In this document: piece by piece, positions 1-5,015 of the stretch
Layout of the letters: every line of letters begins with the position of its first letter
Numbering within the stretch: position 1 is the stretch's first letter
Source of the DNA: CAXYVC01 sp964292295
Lineage (GTDB): Bacteria > Acidobacteriota > Holophagae > Holophagales > Holophagaceae
NCBI GenBank assembly: GCA_964292295.1
Contig: CAXYVC010000130.1
Span: forward strand, 1-7,211
Direction: 5' to 3'
Length of the DNA stretch: 7,211 nt
Notes under the pieces: model-generated
What the model was told of the DNA's origin: nothing
The model's database searches: none
What the model saw: the letters and a program-made list of their open reading frames with translations, nothing else
Translations under genes and position numbers: made by a program

Positions 1-2
1 GC

Positions 3-143
3 CGCAACTCCCACCTCCTCGGCTGCCCCCCCTCCCAGGCCAGGGGCCGGGAGGAGCCCGCCCAGGGCGCCCGCCTGGGCCGCGCCATCACGATCCTCGC
101 CTGCCTGGCCCTGGGCGGCCTCCTGCTCTGGAGCTGCCTGTGA
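3..143 (+). CDS. C-terminal fragment of a small tail-anchored membrane protein
   Basis: An open frame runs in from the left edge and stops at TGA 141-143, leaving 46 visible codons; the true start lies outside the window. The visible part is a Pro/Gly/Arg-rich polar stretch followed by about 18 hydrophobic residues (AITILACLALGGLLLWSC) directly before the stop, so it would be a single-pass protein with its membrane segment at the extreme C-terminus. I do not recognise the family. The stop overlaps the GTG start of the next gene (GTGA at 140-143), the same coupling seen throughout this operon, which supports the frame being real. The sequence gives no function. Confidence 0.55.
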   Translation, partial: RNSHLLGCPPSQARGREEPAQGARLGRAITILACLALGGLLLWSCL

Positions 144-295
144 CCCGTCCCCTCCCCCCCGGCTGGCGCATCAACGGCTGGGGTCCTCTCCACGAAGGCG
201 TCGAGGCCACCGGGCCCGACGGCCAGACCCTCACCGTCCCCGATTTCGAAGACCTCATTCCGGCCATCCACAAGGCCACGAAAGGACACGCATGA
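140..295 (+). CDS. Small hypothetical phage protein (51 aa)
   Basis: A 51-codon frame starts with GTG inside a GTGA overlap and ends in an ATGA overlap with the next gene, so it is coupled on both sides. The protein has an N-terminal Pro-rich stretch, a WRINGWGPLHEGVEA segment, a GPDGQTLTVPDF turn/strand segment, and a short helix ending in HKATKGHA. It has no membrane segment or Cys motif. It lies in the early block of a Mu-like prophage, where tiny proteins of unknown role are common. I do not recognise it. The main support is its fit between the two overlaps; the alternative is that this stretch is non-coding. Confidence 0.6.
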   Translation: MTRPLPPGWRINGWGPLHEGVEATGPDGQTLTVPDFEDLIPAIHKATKGHA

Positions 296-597
296 GCACC
301 GCAGACATCATGACCAATCCCCTTCATGCCCGGCTGGGCGATCTCCTGGGCGCTGCTTACGACATGAACGCGGGCTACCGGTGCTTCACCCCTTGCACCA
401 ATGACCGTCCCATCGCCGTGGTGTGCATCGGGACCGACCCCTCGGAGGCTGGCCTGCTCAAGGAGGCCTGGGACGCCCTGACGGACGACCTCACCCCCAC
501 CGAGCGTCGCATCCACTTGACCGAGATCCTCGACCGGCTGGAGGCCGTGCGCGGGGTGGCCAAGCCCGCCCAGATGGCCGAAGGGGGGCAGGCATGA
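292..597 (+). CDS. Hypothetical phage early protein (101 aa)
   Basis: The ATG at 292 overlaps the previous stop (ATGA) and the stop overlaps the next ATG at 594, a textbook coupled small gene. The 101 residues are acidic and helix-rich, with three cysteines at 31, 35 and 45 (YRCFTPC and VVCIGTD). The C-terminal half (55-90) reads as amphipathic helices. The CxxxC plus a third Cys could bind a metal, but no known zinc motif is complete. An in-frame ATG at 310 is a possible alternative start; the overlap favours 292. I cannot assign a family or function. Confidence 0.75.
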   Translation: MSTADIMTNPLHARLGDLLGAAYDMNAGYRCFTPCTNDRPIAVVCIGTDPSEAGLLKEAWDALTDDLTPTERRIHLTEILDRLEAVRGVAKPAQMAEGGQA

Positions 598-815
598 ACA
601 CCGAACTCAGCCAGCGCATGGTGGCCGCTGCGGAGGCGGACCGCCTGCCCGCCGGTCATGAGCTGCGTCTCGCCGCCGCCGCCTTCGAGGAGGCCACCAC
701 AGGCTTCCTGGCTCCGAAGCAGACCCACACCGTGGCCGAGATGTTCAAGGCCTGGACGCGCGCACGGCGAGCCTGGGCCGCGTATCAGGGCGTGCCCGTG
801 CTGGTGGAGGCCTGA
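594..815 (+). CDS. Hypothetical small helical protein (73 aa)
   Basis: The gene starts at ATG 594 in an ATGA overlap and ends at TGA 813-815, one base before the next start codon. An upstream in-frame extension to 423 is open but would run over the preceding gene, so the coupled ATG is preferred. The protein is Ala/Glu/Arg-rich and probably all-helical: roughly residues 3-18, 22-36 and 46-64, the last ending in WTRARRAWAAY. It has no transmembrane or Cys motif. The family is not recognised. Its position suggests an early accessory protein made at a fixed ratio to its neighbours. Confidence 0.7.
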   Translation: MNTELSQRMVAAAEADRLPAGHELRLAAAAFEEATTGFLAPKQTHTVAEMFKAWTRARRAWAAYQGVPVLVEA

Positions 816-816
816 C

Positions 817-1149
817 GTGAACCGTCTCCTCCTCCCCCTTCCGCTCCTCCTGGCCTTGGGCTGCGGGACTCAAACCCCGCCCCAGCCTCCTCCTTCGACG
901 GTTCAGGCCCAGCCTGCATCCCGTTTCGGTCACGTCGCCCCCATCCAGCTCCCGGACGGGGAGTATTTCCATGCGTTCCACGTGATCCCGGCGGTCTGGG
1001 ACGGTGCCCAATGTGGGGGCTCTCAGAAGGCCCCCGAGCGCCACTTCTTCAGCACATCCCCGGTGCGGAACACCGACCTACCGGGTGCCACCCACACCCT
1101 GCGCGACGCCAATGGCGTGCCGGTGCTCGTCGTGCGCGACCCGAGGTGA
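817..1149 (+). CDS. Small lipoprotein in the prophage early operon
   Basis: This 110-residue protein starts at GTG 817, with GGAGG at 806-810 six bases upstream and one base after the previous stop. Residues 1-15 form a signal peptide (basic N-R, then a Leu run) ending in a lipobox-like ALGC, with Cys16 as the probable lipidated residue. A Pro/Thr/Gln-rich tether (18-36) follows, then a globular part of about 70 residues with a second Cys at 66. It should therefore be anchored in the cell envelope. A lipoprotein among early genes, away from the Rz1-like gene at 7065, is a plausible superinfection-exclusion or host-conversion factor, but that is inference from place and topology only. Position -2 of the lipobox is Leu rather than the usual Ala/Ser, so plain signal-peptidase-I secretion is possible. 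Confidence 0.75.
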   Translation: MNRLLLPLPLLLALGCGTQTPPQPPPSTVQAQPASRFGHVAPIQLPDGEYFHAFHVIPAVWDGAQCGGSQKAPERHFFSTSPVRNTDLPGATHTLRDANGVPVLVVRDPR

Positions 1150-1153
1150 CCCC

Positions 1154-1684
1154 ATGACCTTCATCCTCACCGCCAGCGGCCGCATCTTCGACTACCGTTC
1201 CCCACGGCCGTCCATGATCGACATCGGCGACATCGCGCGAGGCCTCAGCTGCGAGAGCCGCTTCAACGGCCACACGCGCGCCTTCTATTCCGTCGCTCAG
1301 CACGCCACGATCGCCAGCTGGCTGGTTCCCCAGCCCTTCGCCCTGGAAGCGCTGCTGCACGACGCCAGCGAAGCCTACCTGAAGGACCTCCCCAGCCCCC
1401 TGAAGGCCCTGTGCCCCGACTACCGGGCCATCGAGGCCCGTGTGGACGCCGCGATCCGCGCGCACTTCCGGCTCCCCGCCACCCTCTCCGCCGAGGTGAA
1501 GCGGGTGGACCGAGAACTGCTCGCCACCGAGAAGCGCGACCTGATGCCCGACTGCCCGATCCCCTGGCCCTGCCTGGAGGGCGTGGCGCCTCTCTCCTCT
1601 TCGCTCGCGCCCTACCCGTCGCCGGAAGATGCCGAGCGGGCCTTCCTGGAGCGGTTCGAGGAGATCCAGGGAGGCCAGCTGTGA
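1154..1684 (+). CDS. HD-domain phosphohydrolase (YfbR-like, phage type)
   Basis: This 176-residue protein has the HD-superfamily metal-binding pattern: His50 in YSVAQH, the doublet His69-Asp70 in EALLHDASEAYL, and Asp119 in KRVDRELLATEKRDL, with an upstream FNGH at 37-40. The order and the flanking words (MIDIGDIARGLS, RFNGHTRAFYSVAQH, LLHDASEAYLKDLPSPLK) are typical of HD hydrolases seen in phages and related to 5'-deoxynucleotidases such as YfbR. It is cytosolic and probably acts on deoxynucleotide monophosphates, adjusting the nucleotide pool during replication. The exact substrate is inference. The start is ATG 1154, preceded by GAGGTGA; an open extension to 1004 overlaps the lipoprotein gene and lacks the family's N-terminus. 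The stop overlaps the next GTG start. Confidence 0.88.
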   Translation: MTFILTASGRIFDYRSPRPSMIDIGDIARGLSCESRFNGHTRAFYSVAQHATIASWLVPQPFALEALLHDASEAYLKDLPSPLKALCPDYRAIEARVDAAIRAHFRLPATLSAEVKRVDRELLATEKRDLMPDCPIPWPCLEGVAPLSSSLAPYPSPEDAERAFLERFEEIQGGQL

Positions 1685-1851
1685 ACCGCCCAGCCTGCCA
1701 ATGCACCCGCTGCCTCTGGGCCCGCACGGGGCGCGCCCTGGCCGAGGTCTGGCTCCGGCAGATCATCGACCAGGCCCTCGCAGAGGCGGGGGAATCCGCG
1801 CCCCTCGCGGAAAAGCCCGCCCCGCCTGCTTCCAACCCCTTCGCCGCCTGA
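1681..1851 (+). CDS. Small Cys-containing hypothetical protein (56 aa)
   Basis: The gene starts at GTG 1681 in a GTGA overlap with the HD hydrolase stop; AGGGAGG at 1668-1674 serves as ribosome-binding site. The 56 residues open with a Cys cluster (PACQCTRCLWAR, Cys6, Cys8, Cys11), then an amphipathic helix (TGRALAEVWLRQIIDQALAEA), then a Pro/Ala-rich tail. Only three cysteines are visible, so a full zinc site would need another ligand or dimerisation. I do not recognise the family. It closes the coupled early block: 23 bases separate it from gemA, including a less G+C-rich patch (ACGATTTTGGGATTGCACAC). Confidence 0.65.
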   Translation: MNRPACQCTRCLWARTGRALAEVWLRQIIDQALAEAGESAPLAEKPAPPASNPFAA

Positions 1852-1874
1852 CGATTTTGGGATTGCACACGATC

Positions 1875-2303
1875 ATGAGCACCCCCGATCCCCGCCGCGC
1901 CAAGGACCTCGCCCGGATCCACCTGGCCGCCAAGGAACTGGGCCTGGACGAAGCCACCTACCGCGAGCTGCTGCAGTCCCTCACGGGCCGCAGCAGCGCC
2001 GGTGACCTGGACGCCCGCCAGCGCTGGCAGGTGCTCCAGGAGCTGGGGCGGATGGGGGCCAGGTCCGGAGGGCAGGCCGCCCACCCCGGCAAGCCCGCGC
2101 CCTCCCAGGTTGCCCTGGACTGCCGGCGCCTGATGACGAAGGTCGAAGCCCACCTGGCCGACGCCAAGCGCCCTTGGGCCTACGCCCACGCCATGGCCCA
2201 GCGCATGTTCCAGGCCTCGCGCGTGCAGGACCTTGACGCCGACCAGCTGCACCGCCTGGTGGCCGCCCTGGAGATCGACGCCCGGCGCAAGGGGCGGGTG
2301 TAG
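1875..2303 (+). CDS. gemA: GemA-like protein (Mu gp16 family, DUF1018)
   Basis: The 142-residue protein matches the Mu GemA/gp16 family in layout. Its N-terminal block has ARIHLAAKELGLDEATYREL followed by LQSLTGRSSAGDLD and a conserved helix RWQVLQELGRMG (50-61). A Pro/Gly/Ala linker lies at 62-76. The C-terminal helical block has a WAYAHAMAQRMF segment (101-112) and ends in LHRLVAALEIDARRKGR. In Mu this protein affects host gene expression and DNA relaxation early in the lytic cycle and lies next to mor. Here mor is about 3 kb downstream, separated by an antirepressor module and a repressor gene. The start is ATG 1875, where the family N-terminus begins; the ribosome-binding site is weak (GGGA about 13 bases upstream). 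Confidence 0.88.
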   Translation: MSTPDPRRAKDLARIHLAAKELGLDEATYRELLQSLTGRSSAGDLDARQRWQVLQELGRMGARSGGQAAHPGKPAPSQVALDCRRLMTKVEAHLADAKRPWAYAHAMAQRMFQASRVQDLDADQLHRLVAALEIDARRKGRV

Positions 2304-2328
2304 GATTCATGAAACCCCCGAGGCTCCC

Positions 2329-3072
2329 ATGGAAGACGACCAGCTCGAACTGAGTGCCGAGGCCCGTCGCATGGGCGCCCAGACCCATCTTCCGGCCCCT
2401 GCCTCTGGGGCGTGGGTCAAGCGGTGGCTGGCGGTGGGAATGGGCCTGGTGCTCTTGATTGTGGCGGGATTGACCGTCAGCAAGGTTTTGGCAGACCAAC
2501 GCAGAGACGCTGAAGCACAAGAACATTGGGCCTTGGTTGAGGAGGGCCGCCGCCGGGCGGAAGAAGCCGAGGCTCGCAAGACGCCCGAACAGAGGGCCCG
2601 TGAGGCTGCGGAGCACAAGGCTCAGGAAGCCAAGCAGGAAAAGGAACGGCTGTGGATGGAGAAGACGCGGAACCAGGCTGAAAGCCTGTTCAGCGTGCTC
2701 CGGATGTCCATGGGGCGGTCCTCCCTGGTGGCTTCGGAAATGGCCGAGCAGAACACCCTCAACAGCTACTTCCGGAAGCGGGACCGCGAGCTGGCCCAGA
2801 GCCTTCAGGCCTCCCGCCAGGAAACCGCAAGAGCTGCCCGCATCTACGAATCCATGGACCCCACCCTCAAGAACTCTCCGCTGGGCGCGGCCGTCTACAG
2901 CGCCCAGGAATACTGCGAGTATTCGGCCAAGGCGGCCAAAGCCTGGATGGCCTACTTCCAGACGTTCGACGCCGAAGACCGCGACCAAGCCAAGCTGGCC
3001 ATCCGTCATGCCCGCCAGGCAGAAAATGATTTCAAGTCCAATGCCGAAAGGGTGCTCAACGCCCTCCGCTAA
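2329..3072 (+). CDS. Membrane-anchored coiled-coil protein of unknown function
   Basis: This 247-residue protein has a short acidic cytoplasmic N-terminus (1-28), one transmembrane helix at about 32-53 (WLAVGMGLVLLIVAGLTVSKV), a long Glu/Arg/Ala-rich coiled coil at about 55-115, and a helical C-terminal domain (116-247) with SYFRKRDRELAQSLQASR and two Tyr/Ala-rich helices. A single uncleaved anchor next to a basic KR suggests the bulk lies in the periplasm. The N-terminal half is less G+C-rich than its neighbours, with more A/T-ending codons, hinting at separate acquisition. It sits between gemA and the antirepressor leader, a common slot for accessory genes. It could interfere with envelope processes or superinfecting phage; the sequence does not say. 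The start is ATG 2329; the out-of-frame ATG at 2309 is ignored. Confidence 0.75.
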   Translation: MEDDQLELSAEARRMGAQTHLPAPASGAWVKRWLAVGMGLVLLIVAGLTVSKVLADQRRDAEAQEHWALVEEGRRRAEEAEARKTPEQRAREAAEHKAQEAKQEKERLWMEKTRNQAESLFSVLRMSMGRSSLVASEMAEQNTLNSYFRKRDRELAQSLQASRQETARAARIYESMDPTLKNSPLGAAVYSAQEYCEYSAKAAKAWMAYFQTFDAEDRDQAKLAIRHARQAENDFKSNAERVLNALR

Positions 3073-3123
3073 CCGGTTGGGCTTGACCTATCTGAAGACC
3101 AGTCCATCCTTGTCCCATCGGGT

Positions 3124-3260
3124 CTAAGAAGCCCGACGAACCAGCAAGGATGGAAAGCATGGTGAGCAATCGCCGGGAGTGCAGCGGAATAAGGCGCGTC
3201 GCGCACGAAGAAGCTCGCTCCACCTCGTGTTCCTTGTTGGCACGTCGTTGGGGTTCTTAG
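3124..3260. repeat. 137-bp element with long imperfect terminal inverted repeats
   Basis: The left end (3124-3150) and the reverse complement of the right end (3231-3260) share CTAAGAA, then CCC, then ACGA, then CCA.CAAGGA, differing at a few bases and by a 3-base insertion. An inner helix continues the symmetry: GGTGAGC (3161-3167) can pair with GCTCCACC (3217-3224) with one bulged base. Both A/G differences within the arms fall where a G-T wobble keeps pairing, which favours a role as folded RNA over a simple DNA repeat. No target-site duplication is visible at the flanks, and no transposase lies nearby. Confidence 0.6.
3159..3260 (+). CDS. Possible 33-aa leader peptide
   Basis: An ATG at 3159 is preceded by AAGGA (3146-3150) at eight bases and opens a 33-codon frame rich in Arg and Ser, ending in TAG at 3258-3260. 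The Shine-Dalgarno site lies in arm A and the stop codon in arm B, so translation would keep a ribosome on arm B and prevent it from pairing with either partner. That is the geometry of translational attenuation, but the peptide resembles nothing I know. A chance frame in this G+C-rich DNA is entirely possible. An in-frame ATG at 3150 lacks room for a ribosome-binding site. Confidence 0.2.
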   Translation: MVSNRRECSGIRRVAHEEARSTSCSLLARRWGS

Positions 3261-3278
3261 CTCCCGGTCTCACCATCC

Positions 3279-3290
3279 GCCCTTCGGGGC
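3279..3290 (+). other. UUCG tetraloop hairpin in the leader
   Basis: GCCC-TTCG-GGGC forms a four-pair stem capped by a C(UUCG)G tetraloop, one of the most stable small RNA hairpins. It lies between arms B and C. No T-run follows, so it is not a terminator; it could act as a spacer or folding nucleus in the leader. Confidence 0.5.
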
Positions 3291-3310
3291 ACCCATCCAC
3301 CCCGTCCGGT

Positions 3311-3337
3311 CTAAGAAGCCGGGCCCAACAACAAGGA
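3311..3337 (+). repeat. Third copy of the arm, at the antirepressor ribosome-binding site
   Basis: This 27-base stretch matches arm A (3124-3150) at 21 of 27 positions without gaps, including the first ten (CTAAGAAGCC) and the last five (AAGGA). In both copies a nine-base loop TCTAAGAAG is closed by a short stem whose sequence differs but still pairs: TCGGG/CCCGA around copy A (3118-3122 and 3132-3136), CCGG/CCGG around copy C (3306-3309 and 3319-3322). In both the terminal AAGGA is followed by an ATG 7-8 bases later. Confidence 0.65.
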
Positions 3338-3344
3338 GTGCCGC

Positions 3345-4412
3345 ATGACGGCCGAACTTCGATCTCTCGACTTCCACGGCGAAGTCGTCTTCCTCGTGGC
3401 CCATCCCGAGAGCGGGAAGCCCTTCATTCCTGTGAAGCCGCTCTGTGTCCAGCTCGGTATGGCGTGGCAGCCCCAGCACCGCAAGCTGGTCTCCGATGAT
3501 GAACTTTGGGGGTGTAACCATATGGTGATACCTTCCCCGGACGGCCCCCAGACCATGACCTGTCTGCCCCTGGAGAACCTGAACGGCTGGCTCTTCGGCA
3601 TTCAGGCCTCCCGGGTGAAGCCGGAGTTCCGGGAGAAGCTCCGGGCCTACCAGAAGGAATGCTTCCAGGTTCTGGATGCCTACTGGCGCACGGGCGCGGC
3701 CATCCGGCCTGAAGTCCGGGCCGCCGCTCCCCAGGCCACTCGGGCGCTCTTCGACGAGATGCAGGCCCTGACGGGCCTGGACCCGGAAACGGCCCAACCC
3801 GCCCAGGCGCGCCTGCGGGACTGGCAGGTCCGCTGCATGGAGGCCCGCCTGGCCGTGATCCGCTACCTGGAGGACTTCGCCGAACGGGAGGGCCTGTGCA
3901 TGGAGAAGGCCATGCTCTGCTTCCAGGCGGACGCTGAGCTGCACCGCCTGCCGCCCGAGATCCAGGCCCTGCTGCCTCTGGCCAATGCCCGCACGGGGCC
4001 TTCTGGCGCGCGCACCATCAGCCGCCGCAGCATCCAGCGGTGGCGTGCCGATGCCCGGGAAGGACTGGCCCACCTGGCCCCCCTGGACCATGACCGGCCG
4101 GACCCCGCCTGGCTGCCCCAGTTCCAGGACATCCTGGCCCAGGAACCGCCGCCCAGCCTGGCAGATGCTTGGCGCCTTCTGTGCCAGAGCCTGCCCGGGG
4201 AGATTGCGCCTCCCAGCTACGACGCGGCGGTGCGCTGGTCGCGCAAGGTGGCGACGCCGCGACCGCCCAAGCGGGTGCGCTTCGGCGCCGGCACGGCCCT
4301 GACGGCTGAACTGATCCGCGAGCTGCGGGCCCTCTTCGGGGATGAGGGTGCCAAGGCCAGCCTCAAGCGCATGTTTCCGGACTGTTTCGCCCTGGAAGGG
4401 GGTGCGCAATGA
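3345..4412 (+). CDS. Phage antirepressor (P22_AR_N) with a Mu-transposase-like DNA-binding C-terminus
   Basis: The 355-residue protein starts at ATG 3345, with AAGGAG six bases upstream. Residues 1-115 match the P22 antirepressor N-terminal domain: LDFHGEVVFLV, IPVKPLCVQLGMAW, then CLPLENLNGWLFGIQASRVK and the helix YQKECFQVLDAYW. Such proteins inactivate the prophage repressor and promote lytic growth. A helical linker follows (130-215). The C-terminal part has SRRSIQRWRADAREGLAHLAP (226-246), a proline-rich stretch, a second helical unit PSLADAWRLL (270-279) and APPSYDAAVRWSRK (288-301). This spacing resembles the end-binding HTH domains of Mu-type transposases, though no catalytic DDE domain is present. 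The chimera may bind the same DNA sites as transposase or repressor (inference). Its stop overlaps the next gene (ATGA). The N-terminal assignment is firm; the C-terminal one is moderate. Confidence 0.85.
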   Translation: MTAELRSLDFHGEVVFLVAHPESGKPFIPVKPLCVQLGMAWQPQHRKLVSDDELWGCNHMVIPSPDGPQTMTCLPLENLNGWLFGIQASRVKPEFREKLRAYQKECFQVLDAYWRTGAAIRPEVRAAAPQATRALFDEMQALTGLDPETAQPAQARLRDWQVRCMEARLAVIRYLEDFAEREGLCMEKAMLCFQADAELHRLPPEIQALLPLANARTGPSGARTISRRSIQRWRADAREGLAHLAPLDHDRPDPAWLPQFQDILAQEPPPSLADAWRLLCQSLPGEIAPPSYDAAVRWSRKVATPRPPKRVRFGAGTALTAELIRELRALFGDEGAKASLKRMFPDCFALEGGAQ

Positions 4413-4657
4413 GTGCTGAAGCACGTACAGTCCTTGCTGTGGAGCTGCTGGAGCAGATCGGCCTGGAGCTGGTGGCCGCCTCCGCACTGGTGGGCATGGC
4501 CTCTCGCACAGCCGAGGGTGACACCCCGAACGCGGAAGGCCTGAACCTCACCCGCAGCGAAGCCCTCGGCTTCTCGCTGTCGTTGCGCCGCATGGGCGAC
4601 CAGCTGTGCAAGGCCGCGCAGGAACTGGCTTCCCATCGGCTGGAAACGGCCGTGTAG
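4409..4657 (+). CDS. Hypothetical small protein coupled to the antirepressor (82 aa)
   Basis: The ATG at 4409 lies in an ATGA overlap with the antirepressor stop, so the two are probably translated together. The 82 residues form an Ala/Leu-rich helical protein: helix 3-32 (EARTVLAVELLEQIGLELVAASALVG), a polar loop 33-46, then a helix from 49 to the end (RSEALGFSLSLRRMGDQLCKAAQELAS). There is no membrane-length hydrophobic run and no known motif. It might partner the antirepressor. It is the last gene of this rightward block and ends 21 bases before a terminator hairpin. Confidence 0.7.
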   Translation: MSAEARTVLAVELLEQIGLELVAASALVGMASRTAEGDTPNAEGLNLTRSEALGFSLSLRRMGDQLCKAAQELASHRLETAV

Positions 4658-4676
4658 ACCCTTCGCCGCCTTGCCT

Positions 4677-4895
4677 TTAGCCCCGCTTCGGCGGGGCTTT
4701 GTCGTGGCGTAACTCCGCCTCTACATAGGCCGCCAGGGCCTCCCGGATGGCCGCATGGCGGCTGATGCCCTTGATGGCGGCGATGCGCTCCAGCAGGGAC
4801 AGCAGCTCCAGGGGCACAAGAACGCCGATGCGCCTCGAGGGGGCGGCGGCCTCGTGCTTGCCTGGACGCCCAGGACTCCGGCGGAAATCAACCAT
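4677..4895 (-). CDS. Ribbon-helix-helix DNA-binding protein (CopG/Arc-like)
   Basis: The minus-strand frame gives 72 residues from ATG 4895. After a basic, flexible N-terminus (MVDFRRSPGRPGKHEAAAPS) comes the ribbon-helix-helix pattern: a short strand RRIGVLVP (21-28), helix LELLSLLERIAAIKG (29-43), turn ISRHAA and helix IREALAAYVEAELRH (49-65). This fold forms dimers that insert a beta ribbon into the major groove, so it is a likely repressor. It is the only gene on this strand, divergent from the mor block and convergent with the antirepressor block, as expected of a lysogeny regulator. The frame is open further upstream and ATG 4949 is an alternative start. I prefer 4895 because an inverted repeat (4902-4930) and a -10-like TAAAAT lie just upstream, although neither start has a strong ribosome-binding site. 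Confidence 0.75.
   Translation of the reverse strand: MVDFRRSPGRPGKHEAAAPSRRIGVLVPLELLSLLERIAAIKGISRHAAIREALAAYVEAELRHDKAPPKRG
4679..4700. terminator. Intrinsic terminator shared by convergent genes
   Basis: AGCCCCGC (4679-4686) and GCGGGGCT (4691-4698) form an eight-pair G+C-rich stem with a TTCG loop, followed on the plus strand by TTTG. It lies between the end of the 4409-4657 gene and the end of the convergent minus-strand gene, whose last codons and stop lie inside the stem. The T-run is short and a T-run on the minus side is absent, so plus-strand termination is better supported. Confidence 0.7.
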
Positions 4896-4901
4896 GATCC
4901 A

Positions 4902-4930
4902 TGGATTCCCATTCCCCGCCGTGGAATCCA
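4902..4930. promoter_or_regulatory. Inverted repeat, candidate operator
   Basis: TGGATTCC (4902-4909) and GGAATCCA (4923-4930) form a perfect eight-base inverted repeat. Their centres lie 21 bases apart, two helical turns, so two protein dimers or one large one could bind the same face. It sits immediately upstream of the favoured start of the ribbon-helix-helix gene, the usual place for autoregulation, and near the presumed start of rightward transcription. If translation began at 4949 instead, the repeat would be inside the gene. Confidence 0.45.
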
Positions 4931-4950
4931 GAACTTTAAATTGGGCCATG

Positions 4951-4976
4951 ATTTTAGATGGGGCAAGCGTACACAA
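4951..4976 (-). promoter_or_regulatory. Possible promoter of the ribbon-helix-helix gene
   Basis: On the minus strand TAAAAT (4951-4956) resembles a -10 box, with TTGTGT (4971-4976) as a poor -35 at a short 14-base spacing. The surrounding 4930-4990 is the most A+T-rich part of the window. Transcription from here would start near 4945 and make ATG 4895 the natural first codon. The opposite strand must also hold a rightward promoter in 4930-5010, but I cannot pick out a clear one. Confidence 0.3.
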
Positions 4977-5015
4977 TGAGATAAGCTGTTCTTGCCTTTC
5001 TGCGAGCCAATCACC

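Larger units (their letters stand above)
3104..3338 (+). promoter_or_regulatory. Candidate structured RNA leader of the antirepressor gene
   Basis: This is the only gene-free stretch longer than about 250 bases in the window. It holds three related arms: A 3124-3150, B (inverted) 3231-3260, and C 3311-3337. A can pair with B in about 25 base pairs (two of them G-T), two mismatches and a 3-base bulge. C can instead pair with the same B arm, including nine continuous pairs (3329-3337 with 3231-3239) that cover most of the antirepressor Shine-Dalgarno site AAGGAG (3333-3338). Arm A also has a private alternative: CCATCCTTG (3104-3112) with CAAGGATGG (3145-3153). A GCCC-TTCG-GGGC hairpin lies at 3279-3290. 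Mutually exclusive stems around a start site suggest an RNA switch or attenuator. The alternative readings are a MITE-like insertion, or protein-binding arms. Confidence 0.45.

Noticed and set aside
1263..2252. Long minus-strand open frame (329 codons)
   Set aside because: It runs antisense to the HD hydrolase and gemA, both well supported by family motifs; long antisense frames are expected at this G+C content, and the translation is low-complexity Gly/Arg/Ala.
3032..3223. Minus-strand GTG frame reading through the leader from arm B
   Set aside because: It has an AAGGA upstream by virtue of the repeated arm, but runs into the end of the coiled-coil gene and shows no protein-like composition; treated as a by-product of the inverted repeat.
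3237..3253. TTGGCACG...TTGG resembling a sigma-54 promoter
   Set aside because: The -12 element is GG rather than GC and the spacing is wrong for the -24/-12 consensus.
3279..3290. Hairpin considered as a terminator
   Set aside because: The stem is only four pairs and no T-run follows.
3121..3337. Repeated arms considered as a CRISPR array or integron attC site
   Set aside because: Only three copies, one inverted, with unequal spacing and no cas genes; no attC core-site pair is present and no integrase is nearby.
3270..4487. Minus-strand open frame of 405 codons
   Set aside because: It is antisense to the antirepressor gene, whose N-terminal domain is clearly recognisable, and its own translation has no domain pattern.
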